Of a stretch of 64,000 nt of DNA, positions 18,015 through 27,895 are shown in pieces. The position numbers were made by a program, and so were the translations under genes. The notes below the pieces were generated by a model. That model did no database searches, had not been told where the DNA came from, and saw only the letters and a program-made list of their open reading frames with translations. The stretch spans positions 3,124,491-3,188,490 of the forward strand of contig CAVWDZ010000001.1 of the NCBI GenBank assembly GCA_963753905.1, given 5' to 3'. How positions within the stretch are numbered: position 1 is the stretch's first letter; every line of letters begins with the position of its first letter. Source of the DNA: Bog-756 sp963753905. Lineage in GTDB: Bacteria; Actinomycetota; Acidimicrobiia; Acidimicrobiales; RAAP-2.

Positions 18015-18752
18015 CTAGTTGACGACAAACCAGCCAATACTGGCCAACCGGTTTTGTGGGACAGGTGCCGACAGTATGATCTTAAATGAGCTTGAAGCGA
18101 CACTTGGAACAACGGCCTCAACGAAGACACCCGGCAGGCTGTTCTGAAGGCTGGCCAACACAAGACTGGCCAATGTGAGAGCAACGCCAGGTACCGTCAC
18201 GGTCTTGGCCCCTGCAGCCACCTTCACGTGTCCACTGCGGGAGAAGACTGCTCGACCTTCGACCTTGAGGGCCGTCCCATCTCCCACGTTCGTCGCTAGG
18301 ACTCCTGCACCCGTGGCGCCACCAATGCCCCAGACGCCATTTCGGCCGCCTTGTGCCTGCATGCCATCACCCAGATCGCTCGTGCCGTAAACACCGATCC
18401 CAGCCTCATTGAGCGGGGCCCCATAATCAGAGCCTTGGACTCCTATCCCTCCGCCCGTAGCGCCATAGACGGCGAGGCTCCCTTGTCCGGTAACGTTGCA
18501 CTGGAATGCAGGGGTGCCCGTTGGCATTGTCGTTGCGTCAAGGAACGTCTGACTCGACGCAGAATTTGATTCTCCCAACAAGAACGGGGACCCAGTTGCG
18601 GCAGATGCGGGTGTCGATGTAGCAAACAACGCTGCGGTGCCAGCGGCTAATGCACCAGCGCTCCCGAATAGGAACCTCCTTCGAGGATGAGGTCGCCACT
18701 CGCTCGGGCTGTCGACATTGCCGCCGTTCTTATCGGAGGTTGATCGTTTCAT
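18015..18752 (-). CDS. Tat-type exported protein, repeat-rich
   Basis: From the ATG at 18752 (GGGAGA just upstream) the 245-residue protein has a twin-arginine signal: HPRRRFLFGSAGALAAGTAA followed by an ASA cleavage region near residue 52. The mature part is rich in glycine and short repeated units of the type GVYGxxxxGxGVxG, like bacterial coil or beta-repeat surface proteins, and ends in a hydrophobic strand region. No enzyme motif is seen. The longer open frame upstream is not supported. Confidence 0.6.
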   Translation of the reverse strand: MKRSTSDKNGGNVDSPSEWRPHPRRRFLFGSAGALAAGTAALFATSTPASAATGSPFLLGESNSASSQTFLDATTMPTGTPAFQCNVTGQGSLAVYGATGGGIGVQGSDYGAPLNEAGIGVYGTSDLGDGMQAQGGRNGVWGIGGATGAGVLATNVGDGTALKVEGRAVFSRSGHVKVAAGAKTVTVPGVALTLASLVLASLQNSLPGVFVEAVVPSVASSSFKIILSAPVPQNRLASIGWFVVN

Positions 18753-18849
18753 GGTCGTCTCCCTCTCGTTCCGTCGAGCGTTCCTCCAATTCGGTGGAGG
18801 ATTACAAGTCTCAGCTTGGCAGGGTGATGGAGCCGTTCCTGGGACCGCA

Positions 18850-19095
18850 CTAGGTCTGTCGGGGTTCGCCGTACTTCTCGTCGCAGCTATTTGGGAAGAT
18901 GCTGGCAACCTCCCTGGCTGCGGCCCGCACGGCCTCCTCCCGGCACATGCCCGCCACGTCGACTGTGAGGGTGATGGATCCATCGTCGCCCCTGAACCGG
19001 ACCAGCCGATTAGCTGATCTCTGCACGGCATCCAGAAATCGCCATGTCCGATCGTCCAGGCCCTTTGGCATCGTCACGTCTACCTCGTAGCGCAT
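18850..19095 (-). CDS. Small hypothetical protein
   Basis: The 81-residue protein MRYEVDVTMPKGLDDRTWRF... has an alternating beta-alpha pattern (RLVRFRGDDGSITLTVDVAG, then a helix EEAVRAAAREVASIF). A start at 19137 (95 aa), preceded by AAGGGA, is an equally good choice. No family recognised. It runs away from the tyrosine recombinase gene at 19347. Confidence 0.45.
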   Translation of the reverse strand: MRYEVDVTMPKGLDDRTWRFLDAVQRSANRLVRFRGDDGSITLTVDVAGMCREEAVRAAAREVASIFPNSCDEKYGEPRQT

Positions 19096-19346
19096 CCCAG
19101 CGACCGTACCGAACATACGTTCGTTATTCAACAGCATGTGATCCCTTAGGGCATTTGCCGGGAAGGGAGGGTTCGGGCGGTTAGAAGCCCTCCAGAGGGC
19201 CTGAAGAGGCCATGGAAGCACGCCAGATCTGACAGGGTTGGGACTCGCTGCACAGGGGGTATTAGTCGTCCAGAAACGGCCCTTTAACAGGGAGGAAGCG
19301 CCTGATAGACTACTTATGAGAATCAAAGTTCTAAGAAGGGCACCTA

Positions 19347-20321
19347 GTGGCCGATCTCCTACCCGCACCAGTCTCCGAGGACCTCCTGCCAGCGCCCGTC
19401 GTCGATCCCGCTCTGCACCCAGTGGCGGTCTACTTGGCTCGCCTGGCACCAGGCTCTCGCAGGTCGCAGAAAGCGGCCTTGGAGACCATGGCGGACCTCC
19501 TGACCAGCGGCCGAATCGGGATCGAGGAGCTGCCATGGGACCGACTTCGCTACCAGCACACGCAGGCACTGCGAGCAGCCCTCGCCGAGCGCTACAGCCC
19601 GGCCACGGTCAACCGGCATCTGGCTGCCCTCCGGGGGGTCCTCAAAGAGGCCTGGCGGCTCCAACTCATGAGCGCCGAGGACCTCCAGAGGGCCATCGAT
19701 CTTCCGGCCGTCCGAGGTGAGCGTTTACCCCGAGGCCGAGCACTTTCACGAGGAGAACTCCGGGCGCTCTTCGAGTCGTGTCGTAAGGGCAGTCCGTCCG
19801 ATGTGCGTGATGCTGCACTGATCGGCGTCCTCTACGCCGCTGGTCTGCGGCGAGCCGAAGTCGTCGCCCTGGATGTCTCCGATTACGACCCCGAGAGCGG
19901 TGCGCTCATCATTAGAGGGAAGGGCAACAAGGAGCGGAGTGCCTACATCGATGACGGCGCAGCAGAGGCGATGGCTGCGTGGCTCACCGTGCGGGGAGAT
20001 GAGCCTGGTCCGCTGTTTTGCCCGATTTTCCAAACCGGAGACCTCATCATCCGCACGATGACTGATCAGGCGGTCTACGCCATCCTCCGATCTCGGGCGA
20101 AGAAGGCGAAGGTGAAGCCATTCTCGCCCCACGACCTCCGCCGGTCGTGCGTGTCGGATCTGCTCGATGCAGGCGTAGACATCTCGGTGGTGCAGCAGTT
20201 CGTCGGTCATGCGAACGTTACGACGACTGCCCGTTACGACCGTCGAGGTGAGCATGCAAAGAAGCGGGCAGCCAAATCACTCCACGTCCCGTTCGTGGTC
20301 GACGAGCAGGCATCGGCATAG
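19347..20321 (+). CDS. Tyrosine recombinase (Xer/phage integrase type), internal copy
   Basis: The 324-residue protein has an N-terminal SAM-like core-binding domain (about 20-125) and a catalytic domain with all residues present: R168 (AAGLRRAEV), K192 (GKGNKER), H262-x-x-R265 (SPHDLRRS), H288 (VGHANVTTT) and Y297. It breaks and rejoins DNA through the tyrosine. AGAAGGG precedes the GTG start. Unlike the border integrase it lies 8 kb inside the element, and its TAG stop falls inside the intergenic repeat at 20318, so its substrate could be those repeats; that is a hypothesis. Confidence 0.88.
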   Translation: MADLLPAPVSEDLLPAPVVDPALHPVAVYLARLAPGSRRSQKAALETMADLLTSGRIGIEELPWDRLRYQHTQALRAALAERYSPATVNRHLAALRGVLKEAWRLQLMSAEDLQRAIDLPAVRGERLPRGRALSRGELRALFESCRKGSPSDVRDAALIGVLYAAGLRRAEVVALDVSDYDPESGALIIRGKGNKERSAYIDDGAAEAMAAWLTVRGDEPGPLFCPIFQTGDLIIRTMTDQAVYAILRSRAKKAKVKPFSPHDLRRSCVSDLLDAGVDISVVQQFVGHANVTTTARYDRRGEHAKKRAAKSLHVPFVVDEQASA

Positions 20322-20434
20322 GTGGCCAATCAGAGGTGGCCATCTATGACCCCCCGCCATTAAGCGATCCTGCGTGCGATTAGGTGGCCCAGGAGGTAAC
20401 CATGTCTCGGATCACCGGGAGGGGATAATCCACA
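20318..20434 (+). repeat. Intergenic hairpin/leader repeat, copy A
   Basis: Starts ATAGGTGGCCA, with the inverse TGGCCATCTAT 8 bases on, then CCATTAAGCGATC, CCAGGAGGTAAC and GGATAATCCAC. Three other copies are at 24434, 39705 and 52564. The TAG stop of the tyrosine recombinase lies inside the first arm. Homology with copy B continues through the upstream ORF to the start of the beta-helix gene. Confidence 0.85.
20402..20428 (+). other. Short upstream ORF (leader peptide MSRITGRG), copy A
   Basis: ATG TCT CGG ATC ACC GGG AGG GGA TAA follows a strong AGGAGGT ribosome site by 5 bases. The matching copy at 52650 encodes MSRITGGG; two of three base differences are synonymous. It lies 112 bases before the beta-helix gene. 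Translation of a leader could control the gene downstream; not proven. Confidence 0.45.
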
Positions 20435-20540
20435 CTTGTGATCCGGGACGTGTGCGGCTCTGGACTCAAGGGAGTTCTGATCGCCGCTGAGCTACCCTTC
20501 TCCTGTGGGGGTGCGGGGGCGGCGAACGAGGAGGCGTACC

Positions 20541-23500
20541 ATGATGGGTGCTGGCAGCAAGTACCGACCAAGGTCCAGACGTACGGTCGTTGGGAAGCTG
20601 GTCTTGTGCTTGGTTGCTGGTGTTGGCTGTGTATCGGCCTCAGTGCTCTCTGCTCAGGTCGCCGGTGCAGCTACAGACACAGTGACTAACTGCTCCGGTT
20701 CAGCTTCCGACTCGGGATCACTGCCCTATGAGGTGGTCAACGCCTCCTCAGGTGACACGATCAGCTTCTCTGTCACCTGTCCGTCGAACTCACCGATCAC
20801 ACTTTCCAGCACCATCGACATCAGCACCAATCTGACCATCAACGGACCGGGCGCAAGCAGCTTGGTTGTCAGCGGGAACAACGCCGTCGAGGTGTTCGAT
20901 GTGAACGCTTCCGGTGTGACCGTCACGATCTCCGGTCTAACCATCGAAGATGGCAGCGCCTCCAACGGTGGCGGCATCCAAAACAGTGGCACTCTGGAGC
21001 TAACAGAAAGCGACATATCAAGCAATATCGCTGGCGTCGGTGGCGGCGGAATCAACAATAACGGCACGCTGGATGTCACTGATACCACCGTGTTTGGCAA
21101 TAGCGCAGGTTATGGTGGCGGGATCTGGAGCGACAACACGCTCAGCCTTGCCAATAGCAACATTTCCGACAACAGCGCCACATCCGTCGTTGGCGCAGGC
21201 GGACAAGGCGGAGGTATCGAAAACGGTGGCTCGTTGAACATAACTGACAGCACGTTGTCGGGTAATAGCGGTGCTCTTGGTGGCGGCATTGACAGTGGCG
21301 CCTCAAACGGCCAGATCTCGACGATTAGCAATAGCACTCTGTCTGGCAATAGTTCAGATTACGGTGGCGGCATCTTGTCTAGGGGTATCAATGGCAGCAC
21401 GTTTGACGTAAGCAACAGCACTGTGGCTGACAACCATGCGTCGTTCTTAGGCGGTGGCATCGATGACGTTCACACGTTGACGGTCACCAACAGCACGCTT
21501 TCGGGGAATGGCGCCCCAGCAGGTGGAGGCATCGAATTCAGCGGAGGGAGCACGGCAACCATCGTGGCCACGATGGTTGCCAACAGCTCATCAGGGGGCG
21601 ATTGCACCATTTCCGGGACCCTCATTGACGGTGGCTACAACCTCGATGACGATGGAACCTGCGGATTTTCAGCGAGCAACGACTTTTCCGACACCCCGGC
21701 AGACCTTGACCCAGCTGGACTCCAAAGAAACGGTGGTCCGACTCAGACAGTCGCCTTGCAACCGGGTAGCCCCGCAGTCGGAGCTGTCACCGATGCATCA
21801 TTGTGCTCGACGCCAGACCAACGAGGAGTTGCACGGCCCAGACCATGTGACATTGGCGCCTATCAGTCGGGAACCGACATCGTCACTAACTGTTCCGGCT
21901 CGGCTTCTGACCGGGGGTCATTGCCATATGAGGTGGCTAATGCCTCTTCGGATGACACCATCATCTTCTCAGTGACCTGCCCAGCTAGTTCACCCATCAC
22001 CCTTAGTAGCACCATCGACATCGATACGAACCTGACCATCAATGGACCTGGTGTCAGCTCGTTAGCTGTGAGTGGGAACAATGCTGTAGAAGTGATGGAG
22101 GTCGCTTCGGGTGTGACTGCCTCGCTATCGGGCATCACTATCGAAGACGGATACGGCGACAATCAGAACCCAGTTAGCTACGACCCTGAGTTGAGCGGCC
22201 AGGGCGGTGGCATCGACAACAATGGGACGCTAACGATTACCGATAGCACGCTGTTGGATAACAGCGCCACGAGTGCGGGGGCATTGAGGAGTGGAGGCCC
22301 CACGACCGTCATAGACAGCACACTTTCTGGGAATACTGCCACGGTGTATGGCGGCGGGGCGATCATGGGTAGCTCCCCGCTCACCGTGATCGACAGCACC
22401 TTCTTGGACAACAGCGCAGCCAACTATGGCGGAGCGATCGCCAACGAAGAGGGCCTGGTGAGTGTCTCCAACAGCACCTTTGATGGAAACAGCGCAGGTG
22501 CAGGAGGCGGGATTTACAACTACATCGGAACATCCACTGTTACGAACAGCACGCTTGCGAACAACACAGCGGGATTTGGTGGTGGGATCTTCAATGTTCA
22601 GGGGAACGTTGATACCGCAGCCACGATCGTTGCCGATAGCGATTCTGGCGGGGACTGTCAGGGCCAAGGGGGTGACCCGGGAACCTTTGTGGATAATGGG
22701 TACAACCTCGACGATGATGGAAGTTGCAGGTTCACCAGCTCGACCAGCTTCTCCGACACACCCGCAAGCCTCGATCCCAGGGGAATCCAGAGCAACGGTG
22801 GACCGACGCAGACGATCGCCCTCGAACCGGGTAGCCCGGCAGCCGGAGGTGTCACTGATTCATCATTGTGCTCGATGCCAGATCAGCGAGGAGTTGCTCG
22901 ACCGACTCCGTGCGATCTCGGGGCATCCGAGCAACTCACGCAGACGGTGTCGTTCTCATCTATTCCGCCCGGGTCTGCTTACGTCGGCAGTCCCACGTAT
23001 GCAACATCTGCCTCGTCCTCGTCGGGACTTCCTGTGGTGCTCACCATTGACAGCTCTGCGTCTTCTGTCTGCTCGATCAACGGTGGAACGGTCATGTTCA
23101 GCGGGGTAGGCACCTGCACGATCAACGCCAATCAGGCTGGGAACACCGACTTCACCACCGCACCACAGGTTCAACAGATGATCAGCGTTAGCCAGGGAAT
23201 GCCGACGATCAGTTGGTCGAGTCCGTCCCCAATCACCTACGGCACTCCGTTGTCAGCAACCCAACTGGACGCAACGGCTTCGGTTCCTGGAACGTTCTCC
23301 TATAGTCCGCCTGTCGGCCAGGTACTCCCGGCGGGGAGTCAAGATCTTTCAGTAACCTTCACTCCGACAGACACTACCGATTACACCTCGACGACATCGA
23401 GCGTCACGCTCCTCGTTAACCAAGCCACGCCCAGTACGCCGACCATCTCGGACCTGCCTGCATCGGGCACCTACGGCGGCGGCTTCACCGCAGCCGTTGC

Positions 23501-24428
23501 GACCTCCGGGGACGGGACCACGTCGATCACTTCGTCCTCCACCGGGGTCTGCACCGTCTCGGGTTTCGATGTGACCTATGTGGGCGTGGGCACCTGCACT
23601 CTCGCTGCCCACGTGGCCGCTGGCACCGACTACACCGCCGCTGACGGCACTGGCCAGAGCTTCTCGGTAAATCCGGCCACCCCGACAATCACATGGACTC
23701 AGCCGAGTGCGATCTACACCGACACCCCCCTAAGTGCCACTCAGCTTGACGCACAGGCTTCAGTCCCAGGGACCTTCTCCTACACGCCGTCTGCCGGGAC
23801 CGCACTGGAAGCCGGGACCAACACCCTGCATGTCATTTTCACGCCGACCGATTCTGTTGACTACACGACAGCGACGGGGTCCACCACCATCACCGTGAAG
23901 CCGCCCGTGATCACCTCACCCGCCTCCACAGTCTTCGTAAAGGGTCACCGTGGCTCCCTCTCGGTGACGTCACTTGGGATCACAGCTCCATCGTTCACCG
24001 AGACCGGGGCATTGCCGGTAGGTGTAACTCTCTCCAAGGCTGGAGTCTTGGCGGGTACTCCCACTGCCACCGGATCGTTCCCCATCACGATCATGGCCAC
24101 GAATGGTCGGGTCACGGCTACCCAGTCCTTCAAGCTCCAGGTCGCAAGCATCTACATCACGACGACCGCTCTACCGTCGGCCAAGATCGGTGTCCCGTAC
24201 TCGGCGCAACTCGCCGAGCTTGGCGGAGTGGCGCCTTTCACCTGGGCGAACACGTCACCGAAGCTCCCGGCGGGTCTAGTGCTCAACCCCGCAACCGGCA
24301 AGATCACGGGAACGGTGAAGGCGACAGTCTCTCCGGGGCCCTATTCCGTGTTCTTCACGATTGCCGACAGCGCCCACCCGACGCATCACACTTGGTCAAA
24401 GACGCTGACGATTACCGTCACCGACTGA
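20541..24428 (+). CDS. Large secreted beta-helix protein with Ig-like C-terminal domains
   Basis: From the ATG at 20541 (GGAGG upstream) the 1295-residue protein has a basic N-terminus and signal peptide (about 16-45, ending QVAGAA). Two tandem modules follow, each opening with TNCSGSASDxGSLPYEV and made of short LSGNSA/GGGI repeats, the pattern of right-handed parallel beta-helices. Each closes with SLCSTPDQRGVARP or a near copy. The last 500 residues hold several Ig-like repeats (PTISWSSPSPITYGTPLSAT, etc.) ending in a putative Ig domain. Probably a cell-surface or secreted adhesive protein; no catalytic triad seen. The paralog at 52790 has one module only. Confidence 0.8.
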   Translation: MMGAGSKYRPRSRRTVVGKLVLCLVAGVGCVSASVLSAQVAGAATDTVTNCSGSASDSGSLPYEVVNASSGDTISFSVTCPSNSPITLSSTIDISTNLTINGPGASSLVVSGNNAVEVFDVNASGVTVTISGLTIEDGSASNGGGIQNSGTLELTESDISSNIAGVGGGGINNNGTLDVTDTTVFGNSAGYGGGIWSDNTLSLANSNISDNSATSVVGAGGQGGGIENGGSLNITDSTLSGNSGALGGGIDSGASNGQISTISNSTLSGNSSDYGGGILSRGINGSTFDVSNSTVADNHASFLGGGIDDVHTLTVTNSTLSGNGAPAGGGIEFSGGSTATIVATMVANSSSGGDCTISGTLIDGGYNLDDDGTCGFSASNDFSDTPADLDPAGLQRNGGPTQTVALQPGSPAVGAVTDASLCSTPDQRGVARPRPCDIGAYQSGTDIVTNCSGSASDRGSLPYEVANASSDDTIIFSVTCPASSPITLSSTIDIDTNLTINGPGVSSLAVSGNNAVEVMEVASGVTASLSGITIEDGYGDNQNPVSYDPELSGQGGGIDNNGTLTITDSTLLDNSATSAGALRSGGPTTVIDSTLSGNTATVYGGGAIMGSSPLTVIDSTFLDNSAANYGGAIANEEGLVSVSNSTFDGNSAGAGGGIYNYIGTSTVTNSTLANNTAGFGGGIFNVQGNVDTAATIVADSDSGGDCQGQGGDPGTFVDNGYNLDDDGSCRFTSSTSFSDTPASLDPRGIQSNGGPTQTIALEPGSPAAGGVTDSSLCSMPDQRGVARPTPCDLGASEQLTQTVSFSSIPPGSAYVGSPTYATSASSSSGLPVVLTIDSSASSVCSINGGTVMFSGVGTCTINANQAGNTDFTTAPQVQQMISVSQGMPTISWSSPSPITYGTPLSATQLDATASVPGTFSYSPPVGQVLPAGSQDLSVTFTPTDTTDYTSTTSSVTLLVNQATPSTPTISDLPASGTYGGGFTAAVATSGDGTTSITSSSTGVCTVSGFDVTYVGVGTCTLAAHVAAGTDYTAADGTGQSFSVNPATPTITWTQPSAIYTDTPLSATQLDAQASVPGTFSYTPSAGTALEAGTNTLHVIFTPTDSVDYTTATGSTTITVKPPVITSPASTVFVKGHRGSLSVTSLGITAPSFTETGALPVGVTLSKAGVLAGTPTATGSFPITIMATNGRVTATQSFKLQVASIYITTTALPSAKIGVPYSAQLAELGGVAPFTWANTSPKLPAGLVLNPATGKITGTVKATVSPGPYSVFFTIADSAHPTHHTWSKTLTITVTD

Positions 24429-24433
24429 TGGCC

Positions 24434-24549
24434 ATAGGTGGCCACTGCGTGAAGGCCACCTATGGCCCCTCCCATCATCAAAAGATCGTGCGTGGGATTA
24501 GGCGTGCCAGGAGGTGTCCCGATCCAGAGGAGCCCATGAATCGATAACA
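24434..24549 (+). repeat. Intergenic hairpin/leader repeat, copy D
   Basis: Contains the best inverted repeat of the family: GGCCATAGGTGGCC (from 24430) is perfectly inverted at 24454-24467. Then AAGATCGTGCGTGGGATTAG, GCCAGGAGGTG and a small ORF ATG AAT CGA TAA at 24536-24547 with GAGGAG upstream. It lies 5 bases after the beta-helix stop and before a lipoprotein gene; the tail (GAGCGACCCCCGACTGGCTA) also resembles copy C. Confidence 0.8.
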
Positions 24550-24671
24550 CCATCGGCCCTTTCGGAGCGACCCCCGACTGGCTACCGGTTGGCCTTCTCA
24601 CCGTGAGTCCGAGTTTTCGCTACCATCTCGCCAATTGTCGAACTGCCCGTCGGCGTCAAGGAGGTGCACGA

Positions 24672-25922
24672 ATGAAGCAGCACCGGGTCCTTTTTGGGAT
24701 CGTTGGCTTGACTACGACGCTGGTCGTTGCAGGCTGTTCATCGAGTGCGACCTCAACAGAGACGTCAAGCACGGCTCCACCCCCGATATCCACAACGTCC
24801 ACGCCTTCGACTTCACAATCGAGCAGTAATCAGAACGCTGACCCAGAACTCGTGGTATGCGTTAACGACAACTTCTATGCTGTGCCGTCAAACAGCTCGG
24901 CAATAATCTCTACGCCATTAGTCGCTGGTCCCACCGGGTCATTCGGTGAAGCCGCAGCGGGAGGTAGGTGCAGCGGGCTGACGGTCTCGCCGAGTCTGAG
25001 CCGTTGGGCAGAAGTCGATACGGTTTCCAACAATTCAACGGATGCTGGGTACGTTAGCGCTGGAGGATCAAGTTTCGTCGACCTGACGACTCAAGCTTCC
25101 AACTATGCGGACAATACGATCAAGGCAAGTAACCCTGTGTTTGATCCCGTCACCGGAGATCTCTGGTGGAGCCAGCAGGCCGTTAGCAACGACTCGTATG
25201 TTGAGAATCTGTGGCACGTGCCTTCAAGTGGCGGCACTCCTGTTCAATATGGACCCGGTTCAATTGCTGGTTTCTCTGCAAGCGGTGATCCTTTGCCGGT
25301 ACCTCTTCTGAGAAGTCCGTCGGGGAACACCGTCGCCTTCTTCCTGGACGGATGGTATTCCCAGTACGGCAGCGGGTTCCTCGTGTTTGGCACTCCCCAA
25401 CAACTTTCCAGCCAGTGTCTTGAGCCGGACTATGAGACCAACGGAAATACAGGAGGCTACGTACCGAGTTGTCCTGGAACCTCGACGATCAATGGCAATT
25501 TCGACTGCCCTTTTATCCTTGGTTTGTCTGATGACTCGACTGCAATTTGCGAGAACGGCAGCAGTCAGTATGTTCGGATTGCGCTTGGTCCAATCGCAAC
25601 TGTTCCTTGTTCTGGCATAGGCAGAGGGACCAGCTGTATGGTCTCCACCGGTGCCGTGACAAGTCTCACGCCTACCACCAACCAACAACTGACGAGCCTT
25701 GGATTGGCACCTGATGGATCCACAATCTGGTACAGCGCCAAGAATTCCTCCGGTACATTGACTCTTTATGAGGTGTCGGCGACGACTCCCACTACTAACC
25801 CAGCGGCGTTTACGCCAATGGTCGAAGATGCCGGCCAGACCTATCCCGTCACGAGCACGCAGCCGGTCGGGTGGATTCTCCATGGCAAGTTCGTGCCTGG
25901 TGAACTTCCATTGGGACCATAA
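24672..25922 (+). CDS. Secreted lipoprotein, beta-propeller-like
   Basis: The ATG at 24672 has AGGAGG upstream and starts a lipoprotein signal: MKQHRVLFGIVGLTTTLVVA then GCSS, with the lipobox cysteine near residue 22. A Ser/Thr/Pro-rich linker follows, then about 350 residues with recurring strands such as SPSGNTVAFFLDG and APDGSTIWYSAKN that look like WD40/TolB-type propeller blades. Probably anchored outside the membrane; ligand unknown. Confidence 0.65.
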   Translation: MKQHRVLFGIVGLTTTLVVAGCSSSATSTETSSTAPPPISTTSTPSTSQSSSNQNADPELVVCVNDNFYAVPSNSSAIISTPLVAGPTGSFGEAAAGGRCSGLTVSPSLSRWAEVDTVSNNSTDAGYVSAGGSSFVDLTTQASNYADNTIKASNPVFDPVTGDLWWSQQAVSNDSYVENLWHVPSSGGTPVQYGPGSIAGFSASGDPLPVPLLRSPSGNTVAFFLDGWYSQYGSGFLVFGTPQQLSSQCLEPDYETNGNTGGYVPSCPGTSTINGNFDCPFILGLSDDSTAICENGSSQYVRIALGPIATVPCSGIGRGTSCMVSTGAVTSLTPTTNQQLTSLGLAPDGSTIWYSAKNSSGTLTLYEVSATTPTTNPAAFTPMVEDAGQTYPVTSTQPVGWILHGKFVPGELPLGP

Positions 25923-26159
25923 GGCTGTAGACAGTTGCACCGCAGACTGGATGGATTGCCAGGCAGAGACGGACCCCCATCCCTCGATCGGACCTCGATG
26001 ACGGATCCTTGAACGAACTGATACCAATTTCGACGGAGCGGTTGCCCGAGTCCTGCATGCTCGGTGCCGTTGTGGGGCCATGCTTCCACTCGACCGATCT
26101 CGGAAACTGCATCAGTCGGAATCTCCGCAGTCACCCGTCGAGATGACAGGATGGTACGC

Positions 26160-26657
26160 ATGACAGGATCTGCCCTACTGGAGCCAGAGCTATCTACCAC
26201 GGAGTGGTGGGTAGCCAGCGATGGTTCCTGGTACCCGCCATACGACGATCAGAGGTACGGCATCCCTCAGTGGCATCCGCCCGTAGTGAGACGGAGTGGC
26301 TTGCAAGTAGGCAAGTGTAGAAATCCGTGGGCAGTTGTTGGGCTGTCGATCATCACCCTGGGGATCTACTCCCTGTATTGGCAGTATCGTTCCTTCCGAG
26401 ACCTGAAAGGATTTGCGGGCCGAGGTATAGGCGGCGGAGTGGGTCTTGCTCTTGCGATCATCGTGGGCATCGTCAACGCATTCCTACTCCCTTCCGAAGT
26501 CGGAAAGTGCTATGCGGATGAAAACAAGATCCCACCGGTAGACGGTGCTACTGGTTTATGGGTGCTGGTTCCCTGTGTGGGTGGCATCCTGTGGATCGTC
26601 CTCACTCAGACTGCGCTCAACGATCTATGGCAGTCGTACGATTACTCCGGTACGTAA
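26160..26657 (+). CDS. DUF4234 domain membrane protein with GWWQAS-like start
   Basis: The 165-residue protein begins with EWWVASDGSWYPP, a variant of the motif on three other element proteins, then a DUF4234-type domain: KCRNPWAVVGLSIITLGIYS, a YWQYRSFRDLKGF loop, a second TM region, and a third ending near WIVLTQTALNDLW. The function of DUF4234 is unknown. An alternative start lies 3 codons upstream (26151). Confidence 0.65.
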   Translation: MTGSALLEPELSTTEWWVASDGSWYPPYDDQRYGIPQWHPPVVRRSGLQVGKCRNPWAVVGLSIITLGIYSLYWQYRSFRDLKGFAGRGIGGGVGLALAIIVGIVNAFLLPSEVGKCYADENKIPPVDGATGLWVLVPCVGGILWIVLTQTALNDLWQSYDYSGT

Positions 26658-26763
26658 TCAATACACTGATACCTACTGCCAATGAACTGTCCGTACCAAT
26701 GAAGCGGGCACGGCCAGCTTCGTGTGCCACATCCAGCACGAAATACCTCCATAGGCTTCCACT

Positions 26764-27351
26764 GTGCTGCCGGCCGTAGATTCCTCGACACCCGACTGGG
26801 GGGACCTGCCTACCTGGGTGCTAGCGGGACTGGCTCTCGCTGCACTGGTCGCTTCAGTCCTTGCGGCCCGGATCTTCAACACGCAACTCGGTGTCGCCGA
26901 GGATCAGCTCGGCATCCTCAGGGAAGAACATGACAGGGAAACTAAGGACCGCCAACGTACCCAGGCAGCCACGGTCTCTGCCTGGGTAGAGGATTGGGAC
27001 ACCGAGAACGACATTGTCCGAGTCGCCCTGAGAAACGGATCTGAAGAACCAATCTGGCAAGTTGTCGTGTTGGTTGATGAACACTGGGGGCCGGACCACG
27101 AAACGGTGGCATTGCACATTCACGTGGCACCACCAATGGACACCCTCCGTGCTCCCGTGAAGATCAAACTTCCGAAGCACTCCCTGCCCTCGTCTAACGT
27201 TGCGCCACCCATTCGCCTCCAGTTTGAGGACTCAATGGGAAGGATTTGGAGAAGGAACGAGAGAGGCCACCTGCACCAGCTCGTGGTTCCAGAAGGGCAG
27301 GAAACACCGCCGCTGAGCACCGACTGGGGAGATGATTGGGGGGACAACTAA
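26764..27351 (+). CDS. Hypothetical membrane-anchored protein
   Basis: The 195-residue protein starts at a GTG, has one TM helix (about 17-37, TWVLAGLALAALVASVLAA), a short coiled-coil-like segment (QLGVAEDQLGILREEHDRE) and a soluble domain with beta strands (NDIVRVALRNGSEEPIWQVV) like proteins with an immunoglobulin-type 'non-coding neighbour' fold. No family named with confidence. The acidic tail ends DWGDDWGDN. Confidence 0.5.
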   Translation: MLPAVDSSTPDWGDLPTWVLAGLALAALVASVLAARIFNTQLGVAEDQLGILREEHDRETKDRQRTQAATVSAWVEDWDTENDIVRVALRNGSEEPIWQVVVLVDEHWGPDHETVALHIHVAPPMDTLRAPVKIKLPKHSLPSSNVAPPIRLQFEDSMGRIWRRNERGHLHQLVVPEGQETPPLSTDWGDDWGDN

Positions 27352-27453
27352 AGGGTCCTCTACCGGTCACTATTCGCATGACCCCTGCAAATGGAGCACG
27401 CACGGTCCAATTTGATATGTTGACCGGCTCACGGCAACACACAAGGGAGTGGC

Positions 27454-27816
27454 ATGGCTCGCATTGAAGCGGTAACGGTTTCACTGGTCGATGATTTCGA
27501 TGGAACTGAGGCTGCAGAGACCGTCAGGTTCTCGCTCGATGGGAAGGGCTATGAGATTGACCTGTCAAAGGCGAACGCCAACGAGCTTCGCAGATCGCTG
27601 AGGCCCTACGTTGACAGGGCTCGGGGCGCTCGCCGATCGGCAAGCGGCCGAAATGGCAAATCGCCACGGGTAAAGCGTCAATCAGGAGCCCGGGCTGAAG
27701 GCTACGACCGCAGCAAAGTTCGGGAGTGGGCAAAGGCCCACCGCATCAAAGTTGCGCCCCGTGGACGTATCGCCGACGACGTGGTCGAGAAGTGGCGAAT
27801 GGCTACAAAGAATTGA
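27454..27816 (+). CDS. lsr2: Lsr2-family nucleoid-associated silencer, copy 1
   Basis: The 120-residue protein matches Lsr2: an N-terminal dimerisation domain (VSLVDDFDGTEAAETVRFSL ... LRPYVDRARGA) and a C-terminal DNA-binding domain with the AT-hook-like R103-G-R105 in APRGRIADDV. Lsr2 coats AT-rich foreign DNA and silences it, the actinobacterial counterpart of H-NS. AAGGGAG precedes the ATG. A close paralog lies at 54180. Carriage on the element may help it stay quiet in the host. Confidence 0.92.
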   Translation: MARIEAVTVSLVDDFDGTEAAETVRFSLDGKGYEIDLSKANANELRRSLRPYVDRARGARRSASGRNGKSPRVKRQSGARAEGYDRSKVREWAKAHRIKVAPRGRIADDVVEKWRMATKN

Positions 27817-27895
27817 GGTGCCTAGTTATTCCGCCAGATAGGCCGTGGATTGACGTCGCTAAAGAAACTCGAAGGCCCATAACTGTCAGGCTCGC

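Noticed and set aside
21000..22600. Possible CRISPR or tandem DNA repeat
   Set aside because: Periodicity comes from the beta-helix coding repeats (SGNSA/GGGI); units vary in length and sequence and have no spacers.
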